A stretch of DNA of 64,000 bases from JACMLD01 sp044223995 (GCA_044223995.1 JBGALE010000005.1:124001-188000), one strand, 5' to 3'. Shown: positions 45,501 to 55,560, numbered from the stretch's first letter. Notes: generated from the letters alone by a model not told the origin. Numbers and translations: made by a program.

Positions 45501-46136
45501 TCAGTTCGTTTGATTCAATGCCCCGATCACGTTTTGCCGGATTGCTTCATAATTATTCTGTTCCATTAATTCAACCGGCGCCAGCCAACTGCCACCCACT
45601 GCTATTACGTTTTTCTGCTGCAGGTACGACTGCATATTGGATAGCTTCACACCGCCCATTGGTATAAATTGAACATCCAGTTGCGCATAAGGCCCCTGCA
45701 TGGCTTTTAAAAATGATATGCCACCAATTTGTTCCGCAGGAAATAATTTTAACACGGTAAAACCCATTTCAACAGCAGCCTCCATTTCAGAAGGCGTCAT
45801 AACACCGGGTATAAAGGAAAAATTATTTTCCATCGCAGCCGTACACACAATTCGGTTCAATCCTGGACTAAGTCCAAACTGTGCACCTGCACCGATGGCA
45901 CGTTTCAACTGTTCTGCCGATAAAATGGTTCCGGCACCGATATTCATTGCCGGGAAATGTTTGCGTATAGCTGTCACAGCCTTCTCAGCAATTGTGGTGC
46001 GAAAAGGAATTTCCATCACCGGCAAACCGGCATTCATCAATGCTTCAGCCACCGGCAATACATGCACTTCCTTTTCAAAAGTGATGGCAGGTAAAATCCT
46101 TTGCCGCAATGCATGTATGATGGAAAATTTTTCCAT
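45501..46136 (-). CDS. 2-dehydro-3-deoxyphosphogluconate/galactonate aldolase
   Basis: 211 residues, class I aldolase with the Schiff-base Lys in TVLKLFPAEQ and the substrate-binding Glu/Arg in VMEIPFRTT. It splits KDPG or KDPGal to pyruvate and glyceraldehyde-3-phosphate. With DgoK next to it, the KDPGal reaction (DgoA-type) is likely, but a broader KDPG/KHG aldolase (Eda) cannot be excluded from sequence. It follows the GH3 gene by 5 bp, so the two are tightly coupled. Confidence 0.93.
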   Translation of the reverse strand: MEKFSIIHALRQRILPAITFEKEVHVLPVAEALMNAGLPVMEIPFRTTIAEKAVTAIRKHFPAMNIGAGTILSAEQLKRAIGAGAQFGLSPGLNRIVCTAAMENNFSFIPGVMTPSEMEAAVEMGFTVLKLFPAEQIGGISFLKAMQGPYAQLDVQFIPMGGVKLSNMQSYLQQKNVIAVGGSWLAPVELMEQNNYEAIRQNVIGALNQTN

Positions 46137-46141
46137 GCAGA

Positions 46142-48298
46142 TTATTTATGTTCCCTGGTTAAATGCACAACAGCAGCCAGTTTTTCATCCGCAGCATTTT
46201 CTCCTACCACTATTTTGTAATCACCCGGGTACAGGTTCCACTGGCCTTTTTGTTCATCCCATTTTTTTAGTTCAGCTACAGGAATACTAAACACAGCCAA
46301 TCCTTCTTCATTTACCTGTAAAGAAATGCGTTTGAAACTTTTCAGTTCCTTCACCGGCATTCCATTCATGGATGGGTAATGAATATATACCTGCACCACA
46401 TCATCCGCATTGTATTGACCCTTGTTTTTTACTTTTACTGAAAACGAAATACTGTCTTTGACAACAAGCGGCTGCTTATTCCAACTGTAATCAAAACTGG
46501 TATAACTCATACCAAAGCCAAATGGATATAATACCTGACCGGTGAAATAACGGTATGTCCTTCCCTGCATCGCATAACTTTTATATTCGGGCAGATCGTC
46601 AAACGATTTATAAAATGTTACCGGCAAATGTCCCGAAGGCGATACATTTCCAAAAATAATATCGGCCAGTGCATTGCCGCCCTGCTGACCGGGATACCAA
46701 GCCAGTACAATCGCATCTGCATAAGGCTCTATCGCCGCGATATCCACCGCACTGCCGGCGGTAATCACTACCACAATTGGTGTTTTTGTTTTTTTGCGCA
46801 ATGCTTTTAAAAAAGCAATATGCGATGCAGGTAAACTTAAATTCTTCCGGTCGGCACCACCGTCTGCTAAAAACGCATCGCCATCTTCTCCTTCATATAC
46901 AGCGGTGAGACCAAGTACGGCTATGGAAATATCTGCATTGCCGGCTGCCCAGATACCGCCAAACCTCGTTGTATCTTTATAATCGCATCCCATATCGTAT
47001 TCCACGCGCGCACCTTTTCCCACTGCACTGGTAATGCCATCGGCAAATGTTACGGCATGATTGCTGACACCATGATAACTCCCCAGCAATGGATCCAGCG
47101 AAGCTGCATTGGGGCCAAGTATCATATATGCATGGTACTTATTTTTATTAAGCGGTAAAATATTATTGGCATTTTTCAGCAATACCATACTCTGCTGTGC
47201 CATTTTGCGCGCGAGTGCATTGTGATAGCCATTGGCAATGCTGTCTTCTCCATACCCTGCATAGGGAGATGAATTCTTGTCGTCGAAGAAACCCAGTTTT
47301 ATTTGTGTCCTGATAATACCTGCCAGTGCACTGTCAACATCCACAGGCAGTAACAGTTTTTGATCAATGGCTTTCATGACATCATCCTGCAACAAATTAC
47401 TGCAATCGAGGTTAACACCCATCTTAATGGCTGCGGCAGCCACCTGCACACTATTGCTGTATGTTTTATGACTGGTCCATATATCTTCCAATGCCCAGCA
47501 ATCAGTCACCACATGTCCTGTAAACTTCCATTCATCGCGGAGAATTTTGCGCAGCAGTGTATTGCTGGTGCAGCAGGGTTCATTGTTGACACGGTTATAT
47601 GCGCACATCACCGATTCAGCACCGGCATCCACCAATTTTTTAAATGCATACAAATAAGTTTCGCGCAAATCTTTTTCACTAACCAGAGCATTGAATGAAT
47701 GGCGCTCGCTTTCCGGTCCGCTGTGCACTGCATAATGTTTTGCGCAGGCAGCAGTTTTTAATTTCCCGGCAATGTTGCCCTGCAACCCTTTTACAAATGC
47801 AGCGCCCATCGTGGCAGTAAGAAAAGGATCTTCACCATAGGTTTCCTGGCCACGCCCCCAGCGCGGATCACGAAATATATTGATATTGGGCGACCAGAAT
47901 GTTAATCCCATGTATTGCAGGTGCAGGTCCTTGCTTTGGGTAAGATTGTATTTGGCCCTTGCTTCTGTCGAAATAGCACCGGCGCATTCCTGCAGTAGTT
48001 CATTATTAAAACTGGCCGACATACCAATGGCCTGCGGAAATATGGTGGCATCGCCTGCCCTCGCCACACCGTGCAAGGCTTCATTCCACCAATTGTAAGC
48101 CGGTATGCCCAGCCTTTGCACTGGTTTACTGTTATAACCGAGCAGTGAAATTTTTTCTTCCAGTGTCAGGCGGCCCAGTAAATCCTTTACCCTGCTTTCG
48201 GCAGGCAGGGATGCATTCCTGAATGGAAGGTTCGTATTTTGTGTATGCACTGAACAACAAATGCCTGTCAGCAGTAATGTAATATAAAGCCTCCTCAT
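46142..48298 (-). CDS. Glycoside hydrolase family 3, beta-xylosidase-like
   Basis: 718 residues, secreted (signal peptide ending in VHTQ). Domains in order: GH3 N-terminal barrel (about 30-340) with nucleophile Asp in HVVTDCWALE, GH3 C-terminal domain (about 375-580) with acid/base Glu in VYEGEDGDAF, and an FN3-like domain at the end (about 610-700). The D-C-W-A sequence resembles plant-type beta-xylosidases and arabinosidases. It probably cuts xyloside or arabinoside side chains. It is the first gene of the keto-deoxy sugar-acid operon. Confidence 0.93.
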   Translation of the reverse strand: MRRLYITLLLTGICCSVHTQNTNLPFRNASLPAESRVKDLLGRLTLEEKISLLGYNSKPVQRLGIPAYNWWNEALHGVARAGDATIFPQAIGMSASFNNELLQECAGAISTEARAKYNLTQSKDLHLQYMGLTFWSPNINIFRDPRWGRGQETYGEDPFLTATMGAAFVKGLQGNIAGKLKTAACAKHYAVHSGPESERHSFNALVSEKDLRETYLYAFKKLVDAGAESVMCAYNRVNNEPCCTSNTLLRKILRDEWKFTGHVVTDCWALEDIWTSHKTYSNSVQVAAAAIKMGVNLDCSNLLQDDVMKAIDQKLLLPVDVDSALAGIIRTQIKLGFFDDKNSSPYAGYGEDSIANGYHNALARKMAQQSMVLLKNANNILPLNKNKYHAYMILGPNAASLDPLLGSYHGVSNHAVTFADGITSAVGKGARVEYDMGCDYKDTTRFGGIWAAGNADISIAVLGLTAVYEGEDGDAFLADGGADRKNLSLPASHIAFLKALRKKTKTPIVVVITAGSAVDIAAIEPYADAIVLAWYPGQQGGNALADIIFGNVSPSGHLPVTFYKSFDDLPEYKSYAMQGRTYRYFTGQVLYPFGFGMSYTSFDYSWNKQPLVVKDSISFSVKVKNKGQYNADDVVQVYIHYPSMNGMPVKELKSFKRISLQVNEEGLAVFSIPVAELKKWDEQKGQWNLYPGDYKIVVGENAADEKLAAVVHLTREHK

Positions 48299-48369
48299 AG
48301 TGTTGATTATTTCTTCCGGCTAAGCTATTTTATTATAACAGAATTACCCGCCACTATTATGGCAGGTAA

Positions 48370-49290
48370 TTACTTCAATTTATCCATTTCCATTTCAAAA
48401 TCGTGGATATTCGGTCCCTTGCCAATGAGCCTTTCCCGTTCCTGCCTGTCTTTTATCCAACGGTACACCCATGAAATGCCATTCTTTTCCGTATAACTGT
48501 CCGCCTGTGAATAAATGGGATCAGTCATGGCATCATCCAGTGTAATGAACTGGTAACCCTTTTTCTTCAGCGCCTGTATGAGTTCCCCGAGATAATCTGC
48601 ATTCAGTGTATTGTCATGCATCAGGTAAATATGTTTTATTTCCCTGCCCGTTTGCTGCTTCATCAGGTCATCGGTGTATTGAAAATACTCCAGTGTCTTT
48701 GCTACAAAAGCCTTTCCGATTCTTTCTGCATCTTTTTGCATCTGGTGTTCCTTATAGTAAGTATACAACCGCTCCACAAACCAGTCTTCGCTGTGTACGG
48801 TAAAGGGTGTATTGACATAGTGCAGGCTGCTGATGAAAGCAAGCGACTGTACATGTTGCGTCGAATCGGCCCCGAGATCATTGTACGGAAACCTGAAATA
48901 TTGCAATGGCTTGTGTTGTTGTCGCGCTATCTCCCTCGTAAGGTATTCGCCCTTGATCACATCCATCTTAAACGAATCCAGCCCTTCTGCCGAATACATA
49001 CCGTGACCGTATGTATGATTGCCCAGTGTTACCAATGGATCCCTGGCCCAGTTGCTGAGTGCCCGTACATTTTTTACCAGTGAATCGGTATCAAACAAAC
49101 GTGCCTCATTGATAAAAATGGTCACAGGAAGTTGCAGCGAATCAATTTTCGCCAGCAGGTTGTTGTGAAACCCCTGCCGCTGGTACAATTTGGGATTGGG
49201 TACATCATCAATCGTGAATGCTACTTTCTTTTGTGCGATGCCGGCAAGCGTAGCCACGAATAAAAAAACAATCAGTACAATTCGTTTCAT
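48370..49290 (-). CDS. Polysaccharide deacetylase (NodB-type)
   Basis: 306 residues, signal peptide ending near GIAQK. The NodB metal triad is visible: VAFTIDDVPNPKLY (the Asp pair) and LGNHTYGHGMY (His-x-x-x-His). The family removes N- or O-acetyl groups from chitin, peptidoglycan or xylan. Which is meant here is not shown, although the GH3 neighbour (gap 71 bp, same direction) favours a plant-type polysaccharide. Confidence 0.9.
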   Translation of the reverse strand: MKRIVLIVFLFVATLAGIAQKKVAFTIDDVPNPKLYQRQGFHNNLLAKIDSLQLPVTIFINEARLFDTDSLVKNVRALSNWARDPLVTLGNHTYGHGMYSAEGLDSFKMDVIKGEYLTREIARQQHKPLQYFRFPYNDLGADSTQHVQSLAFISSLHYVNTPFTVHSEDWFVERLYTYYKEHQMQKDAERIGKAFVAKTLEYFQYTDDLMKQQTGREIKHIYLMHDNTLNADYLGELIQALKKKGYQFITLDDAMTDPIYSQADSYTEKNGISWVYRWIKDRQERERLIGKGPNIHDFEMEMDKLK

Positions 49291-49500
49291 CAGGATTTGA
49301 TTATGGTGTATGCTGTTACCGGGGAACCCGGTTAACCTATTTAATTATACAATTTACATTATTATTGAGTGGGAAATGCTATAAAGCAGCACCCGGCGGC
49401 AAATCCCGTTTTACAAAAGACAAATAACAAAACACAAACTATATTTCGCTGTGCCGGGAGTATCATTTTCTAACCCGCCATCCTGTGTAAGTGCTTACTA

Positions 49501-50592
49501 TTATTTTGTTCGCATTGCTTCATGAAAAGATTCGGGAAACTTGCTGCCAAATTCCAGCATGCGGTTGATGAATATACTTCCCCAGTAATTCTTTTCATCT
49601 ATGGGCACCTGGTGTTTCCTGTGTACCTCCAGTAATATCTCCCTGAAACGTTGCCTGTGTGGTTCCATTTTCTTCAGTGTTTCTTCGCGGATGAATGCAG
49701 GTGCTATCTTTAACGCTTTCAACTCTTCCACGGCCTGTTTTATTTTCTGCGGGTTGGGTGGAACTATACGGCAATAGCGATCATCAAAGAAAACATCGCG
49801 CCCACCGATGCTGTAGGTGGACACTACCGGTAAACCGCATAATAAATATTCCGCGCTTACATAGTTAGCGCCTTCCGCGCGCGACAATACCGCCCCCACA
49901 TAGCCCTGGTTCATCCTTGCTGCTAATACTTCATACGGTGCAAAAGGAATTTGTTCGTGCAGCGTGATATCCTTCAGGTAAGGCTGGTGCGGGTAATGCA
50001 GCATCTTTGCCAATGGTATGACACGTTTCAATTCATTAAAGTAATCCCACTCGGTGGGGATGCTCGTATCGCCAAATAATCCAATGCGACCGTTGAGCGC
50101 CGACAGTAAATGCTGTCTTTTAATGGATACCAGCCGGCCATTGTACACCACATCATAGGGGCGCGGGTCCAGTGCTGCAGTGGGAAACAAATTTTCATCG
50201 AGCAATGCATTCTGGTTGATAAAATGTGTATGCGGTGTAATGCCCGACAACAGCCTTTGTTCTTCCTCCGTATTGCAAAGAATATGCACCTGGTGTTTTG
50301 GATACATCGCCTGGTGTTTGCGGTAGAAATAACGAACATGTTTCACTGCCTCCACTGATTCATGCGACCAGGGAAGAAATTTCAGGAATACTGCTTCCTT
50401 GTCTTTTCCAATCAGCGCTGAAAAAACTTCCATGTCTTCAAACGACTCCATCATGACCAAGATATATGGCTCGGTATTTCTTACCAGGTAATAATTCCGG
50501 TAACTGCGCTGGTGCACCTGCATCGAAGCCGGGTTGTAAAAAAGAAAAGCCCGCGCATCGGTCAGCCGCCGCCTTAATGTATCAATAACCAT
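49501..50592 (-). CDS. Glycosyltransferase, GT1/GT4-like
   Basis: 363 residues, cytosolic. The C-terminal nucleotide-sugar domain has SRAEGANYVSAEYLLCGLPVVSTYSIGG (a Glu-x7-Glu type pattern) near residue 240. The N-terminal half has no close motif. The acceptor is unknown. It is 210 bp from the deacetylase, so probably a separate unit. Its upstream region of 364 bp holds nothing clear. Confidence 0.75.
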   Translation of the reverse strand: MVIDTLRRRLTDARAFLFYNPASMQVHQRSYRNYYLVRNTEPYILVMMESFEDMEVFSALIGKDKEAVFLKFLPWSHESVEAVKHVRYFYRKHQAMYPKHQVHILCNTEEEQRLLSGITPHTHFINQNALLDENLFPTAALDPRPYDVVYNGRLVSIKRQHLLSALNGRIGLFGDTSIPTEWDYFNELKRVIPLAKMLHYPHQPYLKDITLHEQIPFAPYEVLAARMNQGYVGAVLSRAEGANYVSAEYLLCGLPVVSTYSIGGRDVFFDDRYCRIVPPNPQKIKQAVEELKALKIAPAFIREETLKKMEPHRQRFREILLEVHRKHQVPIDEKNYWGSIFINRMLEFGSKFPESFHEAMRTK

Positions 50593-50956
50593 ATATTTGA
50601 TTTTAATCGTTCCTTACATAACCCCATTCCTCTTTGAAACAGGCAGTTCATTTAATAGCTGTGGGTGGACCGGTACAACTGGAGGATACTGCTGATATTG
50701 GGGCAATTGTTTGGCCGGGCAATACCATTTGGTAACAGTATACAAGGATTGAAACTTTACCCGAACAGGACGTTTAAGTTACAATAAAAACAGCAGCCAG
50801 CAGCTATTCCCGGTAAATAATTGCGATACACCACCCAACCGCTGTATTATTTACAACAGGGATTGACTGTCAAAGGCAAACGCTACCCCTATCTCAATAC
50901 CGGAATTATTGCTATTTTTCCGCCGGCAATGTACAAACAACAGCGCCACCCCTCTT
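50593..50956. other. Gene-free interval of 364 bp
   Basis: Divergent promoter region between the glycosyltransferase and the Crp/Fnr regulator. I see no RNA gene, terminator or exact TAnnTTTG/TTG pair, and no repeat above chance. A longer reading of the regulator gene back to 50909 is possible but not favoured. Confidence 0.4.
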
Positions 50957-51538
50957 TTGGAAAAGGCACCATTCATACATTTTATTCAAAACAGCCTTCC
51001 CGCCCCGTTGGATATACTGGTTAATATTGCCAGCCAGTTTGAAGAAAGGTATTTGGAAAAAAATGAATTCTTTGTCCGCGAAGGAAGGATGAGCAATGAT
51101 TACCTCTACCTCGAAGAAGGTTGTATGCGTGCCTACACCCATGATACCAATGGCGAAGAAGTAACCACTTATTTTTATTCAAAAAACCGCGTGGTATTTG
51201 AAGCATCCTCTTTTTTCAACCGTACCATTTCCCGGGAAAATATACAGGCCATCACCGATTGCAGGGGATATTCCATTTCATTCGATAAACTGAATGCCTT
51301 ATTTCACGGCATTCCTGAGTTTCGCGAATTTGGGCGGGCCATGCTGGTAAAAGAGTTTTCACTCTACAAACAGCGTACCTTATCACTGATCAATGAAACT
51401 GCGGAAGAGCGTTATAAAAATTTGGTCAGTACCAATGGCGAATTATTCCAGCACGCGCAGTTAAAGCATATTGCTTCCTACCTGGGCATTACCGACAGCT
51501 CCCTCAGCAGGATTAGAAGGGAATTTGTGAAAAAATAA
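50957..51538 (+). CDS. Crp/Fnr-family transcriptional regulator
   Basis: 193 residues from a TTG at 50957, the size of most Bacteroidota Crp/Fnr proteins. An open frame reaches 50909, also from a TTG. The cNMP-binding-like domain covers about residues 10-115 (EFFVREGRMSNDYLYLEEG) and the winged helix about 150-193 (LKHIASYLGITDSSLSRIRREF). No Cys cluster for oxygen sensing is seen. The target may be the next gene, a membrane protein 80 bp downstream. Confidence 0.88.
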   Translation: MEKAPFIHFIQNSLPAPLDILVNIASQFEERYLEKNEFFVREGRMSNDYLYLEEGCMRAYTHDTNGEEVTTYFYSKNRVVFEASSFFNRTISRENIQAITDCRGYSISFDKLNALFHGIPEFREFGRAMLVKEFSLYKQRTLSLINETAEERYKNLVSTNGELFQHAQLKHIASYLGITDSSLSRIRREFVKK

Positions 51539-51618
51539 GCCTGCAGCCATTTCTTGTCATTTGGCAAGCCGCTCAGTCACTGTTATTATTTTCTTTGCTG
51601 TATAAAATATATATAGCC

Positions 51619-52338
51619 ATGGAAAATGTGCCATTGTATCTCAGCCTTATTTTCGGAAGTACGGTATTATTCGCTGTCTTTCTTTTTTACCAGGCAACTG
51701 CCCGTTCCAAAACATTTCTGTTCATTGTGCCGGGTTGGATATTGCTGCAATCTGTTATTGGACTTACAGGATTTTATGCCAACACGCAGGGAACTCCACC
51801 GGGGTTTCTGTTTTTGGTATTGCCACCCATCGTGATGATAATAGTATTATTCGCCACTGCAAAAGGAAGGGCATTCATCGATGGACTGGATATTAAAACA
51901 CTCACGCTCTTTCATATCATCCGTATCCCGGTAGAGCTCGTATTACTTGGGTTATACCTGTATAAAGCTGTTCCAAAAATTATGACCTTTGAAGGCAGCA
52001 ACTTTGATATCCTCTCCGGCATTACGGCACACATTGTATGGTATATAGTATTTGCCAGGAAGCAACCGGGCAAAACGCTATTGCTGGTATGGAATTTCAT
52101 TTGCCTCGCGTTGCTGGTCAATATTGTGTACCATGCCATCTTATCGGTTCCCACATCTTTCCAGCAGTTTGGATTTGAACAACCCAATATAGCCATATTG
52201 CATTTTCCCTTTGTATTGCTGCCAGCCTGCCTGGTACCGATGGTATTGTTTGCACACCTAATTTCTATACGAAGACAAATAGTACAATCCAAACTACACG
52301 TTCCAGAATACAAATCTCAAATAACAAATGCCGGATAG
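51619..52338 (+). CDS. Membrane protein of unknown function
   Basis: 239 residues from ATG 51619 (the frame opens from a TTG at 51595). About six to seven hydrophobic segments with short loops, for example LYLSLIFGSTVLFAVFLFY and IVMIIVLFATAKG, and a basic C-terminus (ISIRRQIVQSKLH). No conserved catalytic residue is seen. It may be controlled by the Crp/Fnr protein before it. The end runs into a string of short A/C-rich words at 52309-52362. Confidence 0.7.
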   Translation: MENVPLYLSLIFGSTVLFAVFLFYQATARSKTFLFIVPGWILLQSVIGLTGFYANTQGTPPGFLFLVLPPIVMIIVLFATAKGRAFIDGLDIKTLTLFHIIRIPVELVLLGLYLYKAVPKIMTFEGSNFDILSGITAHIVWYIVFARKQPGKTLLLVWNFICLALLVNIVYHAILSVPTSFQQFGFEQPNIAILHFPFVLLPACLVPMVLFAHLISIRRQIVQSKLHVPEYKSQITNAG

Positions 52339-52477
52339 CAAATAGCAAATAGCGAATACCAACTCTTCAACGGGCCTTATGATATTACAATTTTGGTTGT
52401 AACTTAGCTGCGGCACTTTCCGCTAAAGTTCTGGCCATGCGAGGGCAAGGGCGATACCGAAATACGCAGCTTATCAA

Positions 52478-53092
52478 ATGCAAACACTTACCATCAAAGA
52501 CGGGTACCGAAAAGTATATACTATAGATGAAACTGGGATTACCATCAGGCATTATAAAAACAGCAAGCTTCCCACCGAAGAAATCTACCAGTTTGAAAAT
52601 ATTAAACGGGAAAAACTATTTTTCGTCAACAGATCCCCACTGTATTTGATTTTTGGCGGCGGCGGTTTGTTGCTTAGTGTTATGCCATTTACAGATGATA
52701 CATCGCCAAAGCCACATGTTGATTATTTATTTTTAACAGTCTGGGTAACACTGTCCTTATGCTGTGCACTCTGCTATTTTATCTTACCACGCAAACTCTA
52801 CTATTTGAAAACGTTTAAGGAAAAATTCATTCGCTTCAGGATAAAAAACAACGAAACCGATATTTCGGCATTTATTGAAGAGGTGCTCAAAAAAAGGGAC
52901 ACTTATTTAAAAATGAAATATGGTGTTCCCAACCCCTTACTGTCTTATGATCACCAGTATTCAAACTTTAATATACTCTTATCTGAAAAGATATTCTCCC
53001 CCGATGAATACAAAAATAAAGTAAATGATTTGAACCAGTTATTCAATCAAACTAAGCCAGGCCAGGTTTACCATGCATTCAGTGAGAATTAA
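52478..53092 (+). CDS. Small membrane-associated protein of unknown function
   Basis: 204 residues. A beta-rich N-terminus (LTIKDGYRKVYTIDETGITIRHY), two membrane helices around residues 57-72 and 85-104, then a charged cytoplasmic part (ETDISAFIEEVLKKRDTYLKMKYG). The layout resembles membrane PH-like or DUF-type proteins, but I do not recognise the family. It sits between two low-complexity intervals. Confidence 0.7.
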   Translation: MQTLTIKDGYRKVYTIDETGITIRHYKNSKLPTEEIYQFENIKREKLFFVNRSPLYLIFGGGGLLLSVMPFTDDTSPKPHVDYLFLTVWVTLSLCCALCYFILPRKLYYLKTFKEKFIRFRIKNNETDISAFIEEVLKKRDTYLKMKYGVPNPLLSYDHQYSNFNILLSEKIFSPDEYKNKVNDLNQLFNQTKPGQVYHAFSEN

Positions 53093-53526
53093 TGTAACAG
53101 CAATTTATTATCCAACAGCAGAGCAGGCTACAATCAGAAATTCCAAATTACAAATCTCAGGTACCAAATCACAAATCTCAAAATATACATCATACACAAT
53201 GAACTAAAATAATAAATACCAAATGCCAGGTAACAAATCCCAAATGGCAAATAACAAATGACAAATCAGATACAATAAACAATCAACCATAACCTGCGAA
53301 CTTTAAACATTAAGCGAAAAACTATAAACTAACAACTATGAACTATAACCTGAAATTCCAAATCCCAAATACCAAATCAAGAAGGAGTCAGGAGTCGGGA
53401 GTCAGTACTCAGGAGACAGCACTTATTCGTGAATTGTCACACCGAACGAAGTGAGGTGTCTTTGGTGAAGAACCAAATCCCAAACCCGAAACTGCAAACT
53501 CTAAACTATAAACTCTAAACCCGAAA
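53093..53526. repeat. A/C-rich low-complexity array with a hairpin element
   Basis: No gene. The interval is a chain of variants of CAAATCCCAAATACC and CAAATCTCAAA, a run of AACTATAAACT words, a threefold 7-bp repeat of GGAGTCA/GGAGTCG at 53384-53404, and an imperfect palindrome GTCACACCGAACGAAGTGAG at 53436-53455, with GGTGTC continuing to 53460 (stem ACACC with GGTGT). The same word style is seen at 52309-52362 and, in reverse, at 56870-57030. Confidence 0.7.
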
Positions 53527-54561
53527 CTACTTCACAAACAACCCTGCCTTTAATACAGAACCGTTCGAACCAGCTTTCAACTGCATATAATTATTACTGC
53601 CCTGGTCTTTATCTATTTCAATAGTACCATTCATTGATGCGTTGTCCGTTTTCAGAAAGTCACCGCTGATGGCAGTGCCGCCACCATTGGCTGTAAAAAT
53701 TGTGTTGCCGGTAAAAATGCAGTCATGTACCTGGTAATGGTGCGTGCTGTTTTTATCACTGACCCATGCAGCCCGGCTACCGGCGATGATATTATGGTGA
53801 AATTCAAAATCATCGCCCGTGCCGGTGGTGGTCCATACACCACTATAGTTGGATTCATATACCAGGCAATACCGCATGGCATTGTGCTGACTGGTGCCGC
53901 CCTCTGCATCCCAGAACACAACGGAGTTTTGACAATTATTAAAAACGCAATGATCAACGACGAGACCATGACCGTTGGCAATAACCGCCACCCGTATAGG
54001 CGATACATCTCCATTCCCGGTAAAGAGACATTGTGTTACGAGCAGGTCGTCCAGGTTTTTTCCTTCACGCCAGATGGGATAATAGCGACGGTTTTGTTTT
54101 CCGTCGATATAATAGTACAGTGGACTCCCGGTAAACCGCAAACCAGTAATGGTGACATGGCTTACTTCTATTTCCAAACCACGGGATTCTTCTCCATCGG
54201 TGGGTGTCAGCAATGTGGGGATGACAGATGTAATGATCGGCATTTGCTGCGGGTTCCAGTTCGCATCGCCGGGCAATACTTCTGCCCTTATGATCAATCT
54301 GTCTGTTGCAGTGAATTTATTATTGCTGAATAATACCGTTTCCGTCAATGCGTACACACCACCGGATACAATAATAATAGCAGGTCCTTTTGCAGCGTTG
54401 GTATTGACGCGCCTGGCTGCCTCTGCCAATGTTTTTAATGGCTGCATTTTATTACCGGGATTGGCGTCATTGCCTGTTCTTGCGCTTACATAATATTCTT
54501 CGGCAGATACCAGCAATGATGACAGGGCTAATAAGAGGAATAATAATAATTTTCTTTCCAT
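53527..54561 (-). CDS. Right-handed beta-helix protein
   Basis: 344 residues with a signal peptide ending near VSAEE. Coils of a parallel beta-helix are visible as short repeated strands with Asn/Cys/Val ladders (HVTITGLRFTG, LLVTQCLFTGNG, GLVVDHCVFNNCQ, CLVYESNYSGVW, NIIAGSRAAWV). Pectate lyases and other polysaccharide-binding or cleaving proteins have this fold, but the catalytic Arg/Lys set of lyases is not evident. No sorting domain. It is divergent in style from its neighbours and starts after a gap from the AraC regulator. Confidence 0.8.
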   Translation of the reverse strand: MERKLLLFLLLALSSLLVSAEEYYVSARTGNDANPGNKMQPLKTLAEAARRVNTNAAKGPAIIIVSGGVYALTETVLFSNNKFTATDRLIIRAEVLPGDANWNPQQMPIITSVIPTLLTPTDGEESRGLEIEVSHVTITGLRFTGSPLYYYIDGKQNRRYYPIWREGKNLDDLLVTQCLFTGNGDVSPIRVAVIANGHGLVVDHCVFNNCQNSVVFWDAEGGTSQHNAMRYCLVYESNYSGVWTTTGTGDDFEFHHNIIAGSRAAWVSDKNSTHHYQVHDCIFTGNTIFTANGGGTAISGDFLKTDNASMNGTIEIDKDQGSNNYMQLKAGSNGSVLKAGLFVK

Positions 54562-54630
54562 ACCATCTTTTTTGCAAAGTTGCTATGGCATCAATTTGAT
54601 TTCATGGTCATTTTGAACACAAAACAGTCA

Positions 54631-55530
54631 TTACAGGTTGTCGCGGTATTGTTGTGCGGTAGTGCCGGTGAGCCTTTTAAAAAAGCGGTTGAAATTGGAG
54701 GGGTCGGAGAAATCAAAATCATAACTGATCTCCTTGATGGATTTATGGCTGCCCAATTGCCGTTTGATTTCAGAAAGCAGTTTCTGGTGTATCACCTGCT
54801 GTGCGGAGTACCCGCCGTATTGCCTGCAAATTTTATTGAGGTGATTGGCGCTGATTTTTAGCCGCTGTGCATAGTTGGCTACGGTGTGATGTGTCATATA
54901 TTCCTTTTCCAGCAGGTAGCGAAAGCGGAAGAAATCAGGATGGACATGTGTATCGCCCTGTACATGAAAAGCTGCGGCATAATAACGGTTGAGCGTTACC
55001 AGCAACTGGTAGAGCATGGCCCTGAGCAGGTGGCTGCTGTCGGTTTGCAGATGGTTGAATTCCGTTTCCATACTGCTCACCAGTTTCAATACTTCTTTAA
55101 AAGCAGGTGCAGGCAGTTTAATATTCGTGGGACTGGAATACTGGTGGAAATACTGAAAGCGGTAGAGGAATAAATCGTCCGTGAAAAATAAATTAAGAAA
55201 ATCTTTTTCAAAGAAAAGTGTGTAGCCGTTTACTGGTTGTTGTACATGCCAGCGGCGCACCTGTCCCGGGGAAGTAAAGATGACAGCACCCGGTTCGATG
55301 GGCATTTTGTTTTCATCGAGTGAAAAAAAGCCCCTGCCCTTTTCAATAAAGAGTATTTCATAGAAGCTGATGCAGTGAGGCGTGTCGTCGAGTATAAAAT
55401 TCTTCAGTGATTCCACACGGCCAATGTCCAGCAACAAATCCCTTCCATACTTCCGCGGAAGAAAATGATAGAGGCTTACGGATGATGCCGGTGATTTTAC
55501 CTTTCCTGCTCTATGTTTATCTCTTTGCAT
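54631..55530 (-). CDS. AraC-family transcriptional regulator
   Basis: 299 residues: an N-terminal cupin-like sensing domain (about 40-130, ISFYEILFIEKGRGFFSL and VIFTSPGQVRRWHV) and a C-terminal AraC-type double helix-turn-helix (about 215-299, KISANHLNKICRQYGGYSAQQVI, FDFSDPSNFNRFFKRLTG). It should bind DNA and probably responds to a small ligand or a sugar. The nearest target could be the beta-helix gene 69 bp downstream on the same strand. A copy of the double-palindrome element lies 30 bp upstream of its start. Confidence 0.9.
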   Translation of the reverse strand: MQRDKHRAGKVKSPASSVSLYHFLPRKYGRDLLLDIGRVESLKNFILDDTPHCISFYEILFIEKGRGFFSLDENKMPIEPGAVIFTSPGQVRRWHVQQPVNGYTLFFEKDFLNLFFTDDLFLYRFQYFHQYSSPTNIKLPAPAFKEVLKLVSSMETEFNHLQTDSSHLLRAMLYQLLVTLNRYYAAAFHVQGDTHVHPDFFRFRYLLEKEYMTHHTVANYAQRLKISANHLNKICRQYGGYSAQQVIHQKLLSEIKRQLGSHKSIKEISYDFDFSDPSNFNRFFKRLTGTTAQQYRDNL

Positions 55531-55560
55531 CCTTCCAGGTATATTATCTATATATTTTTA

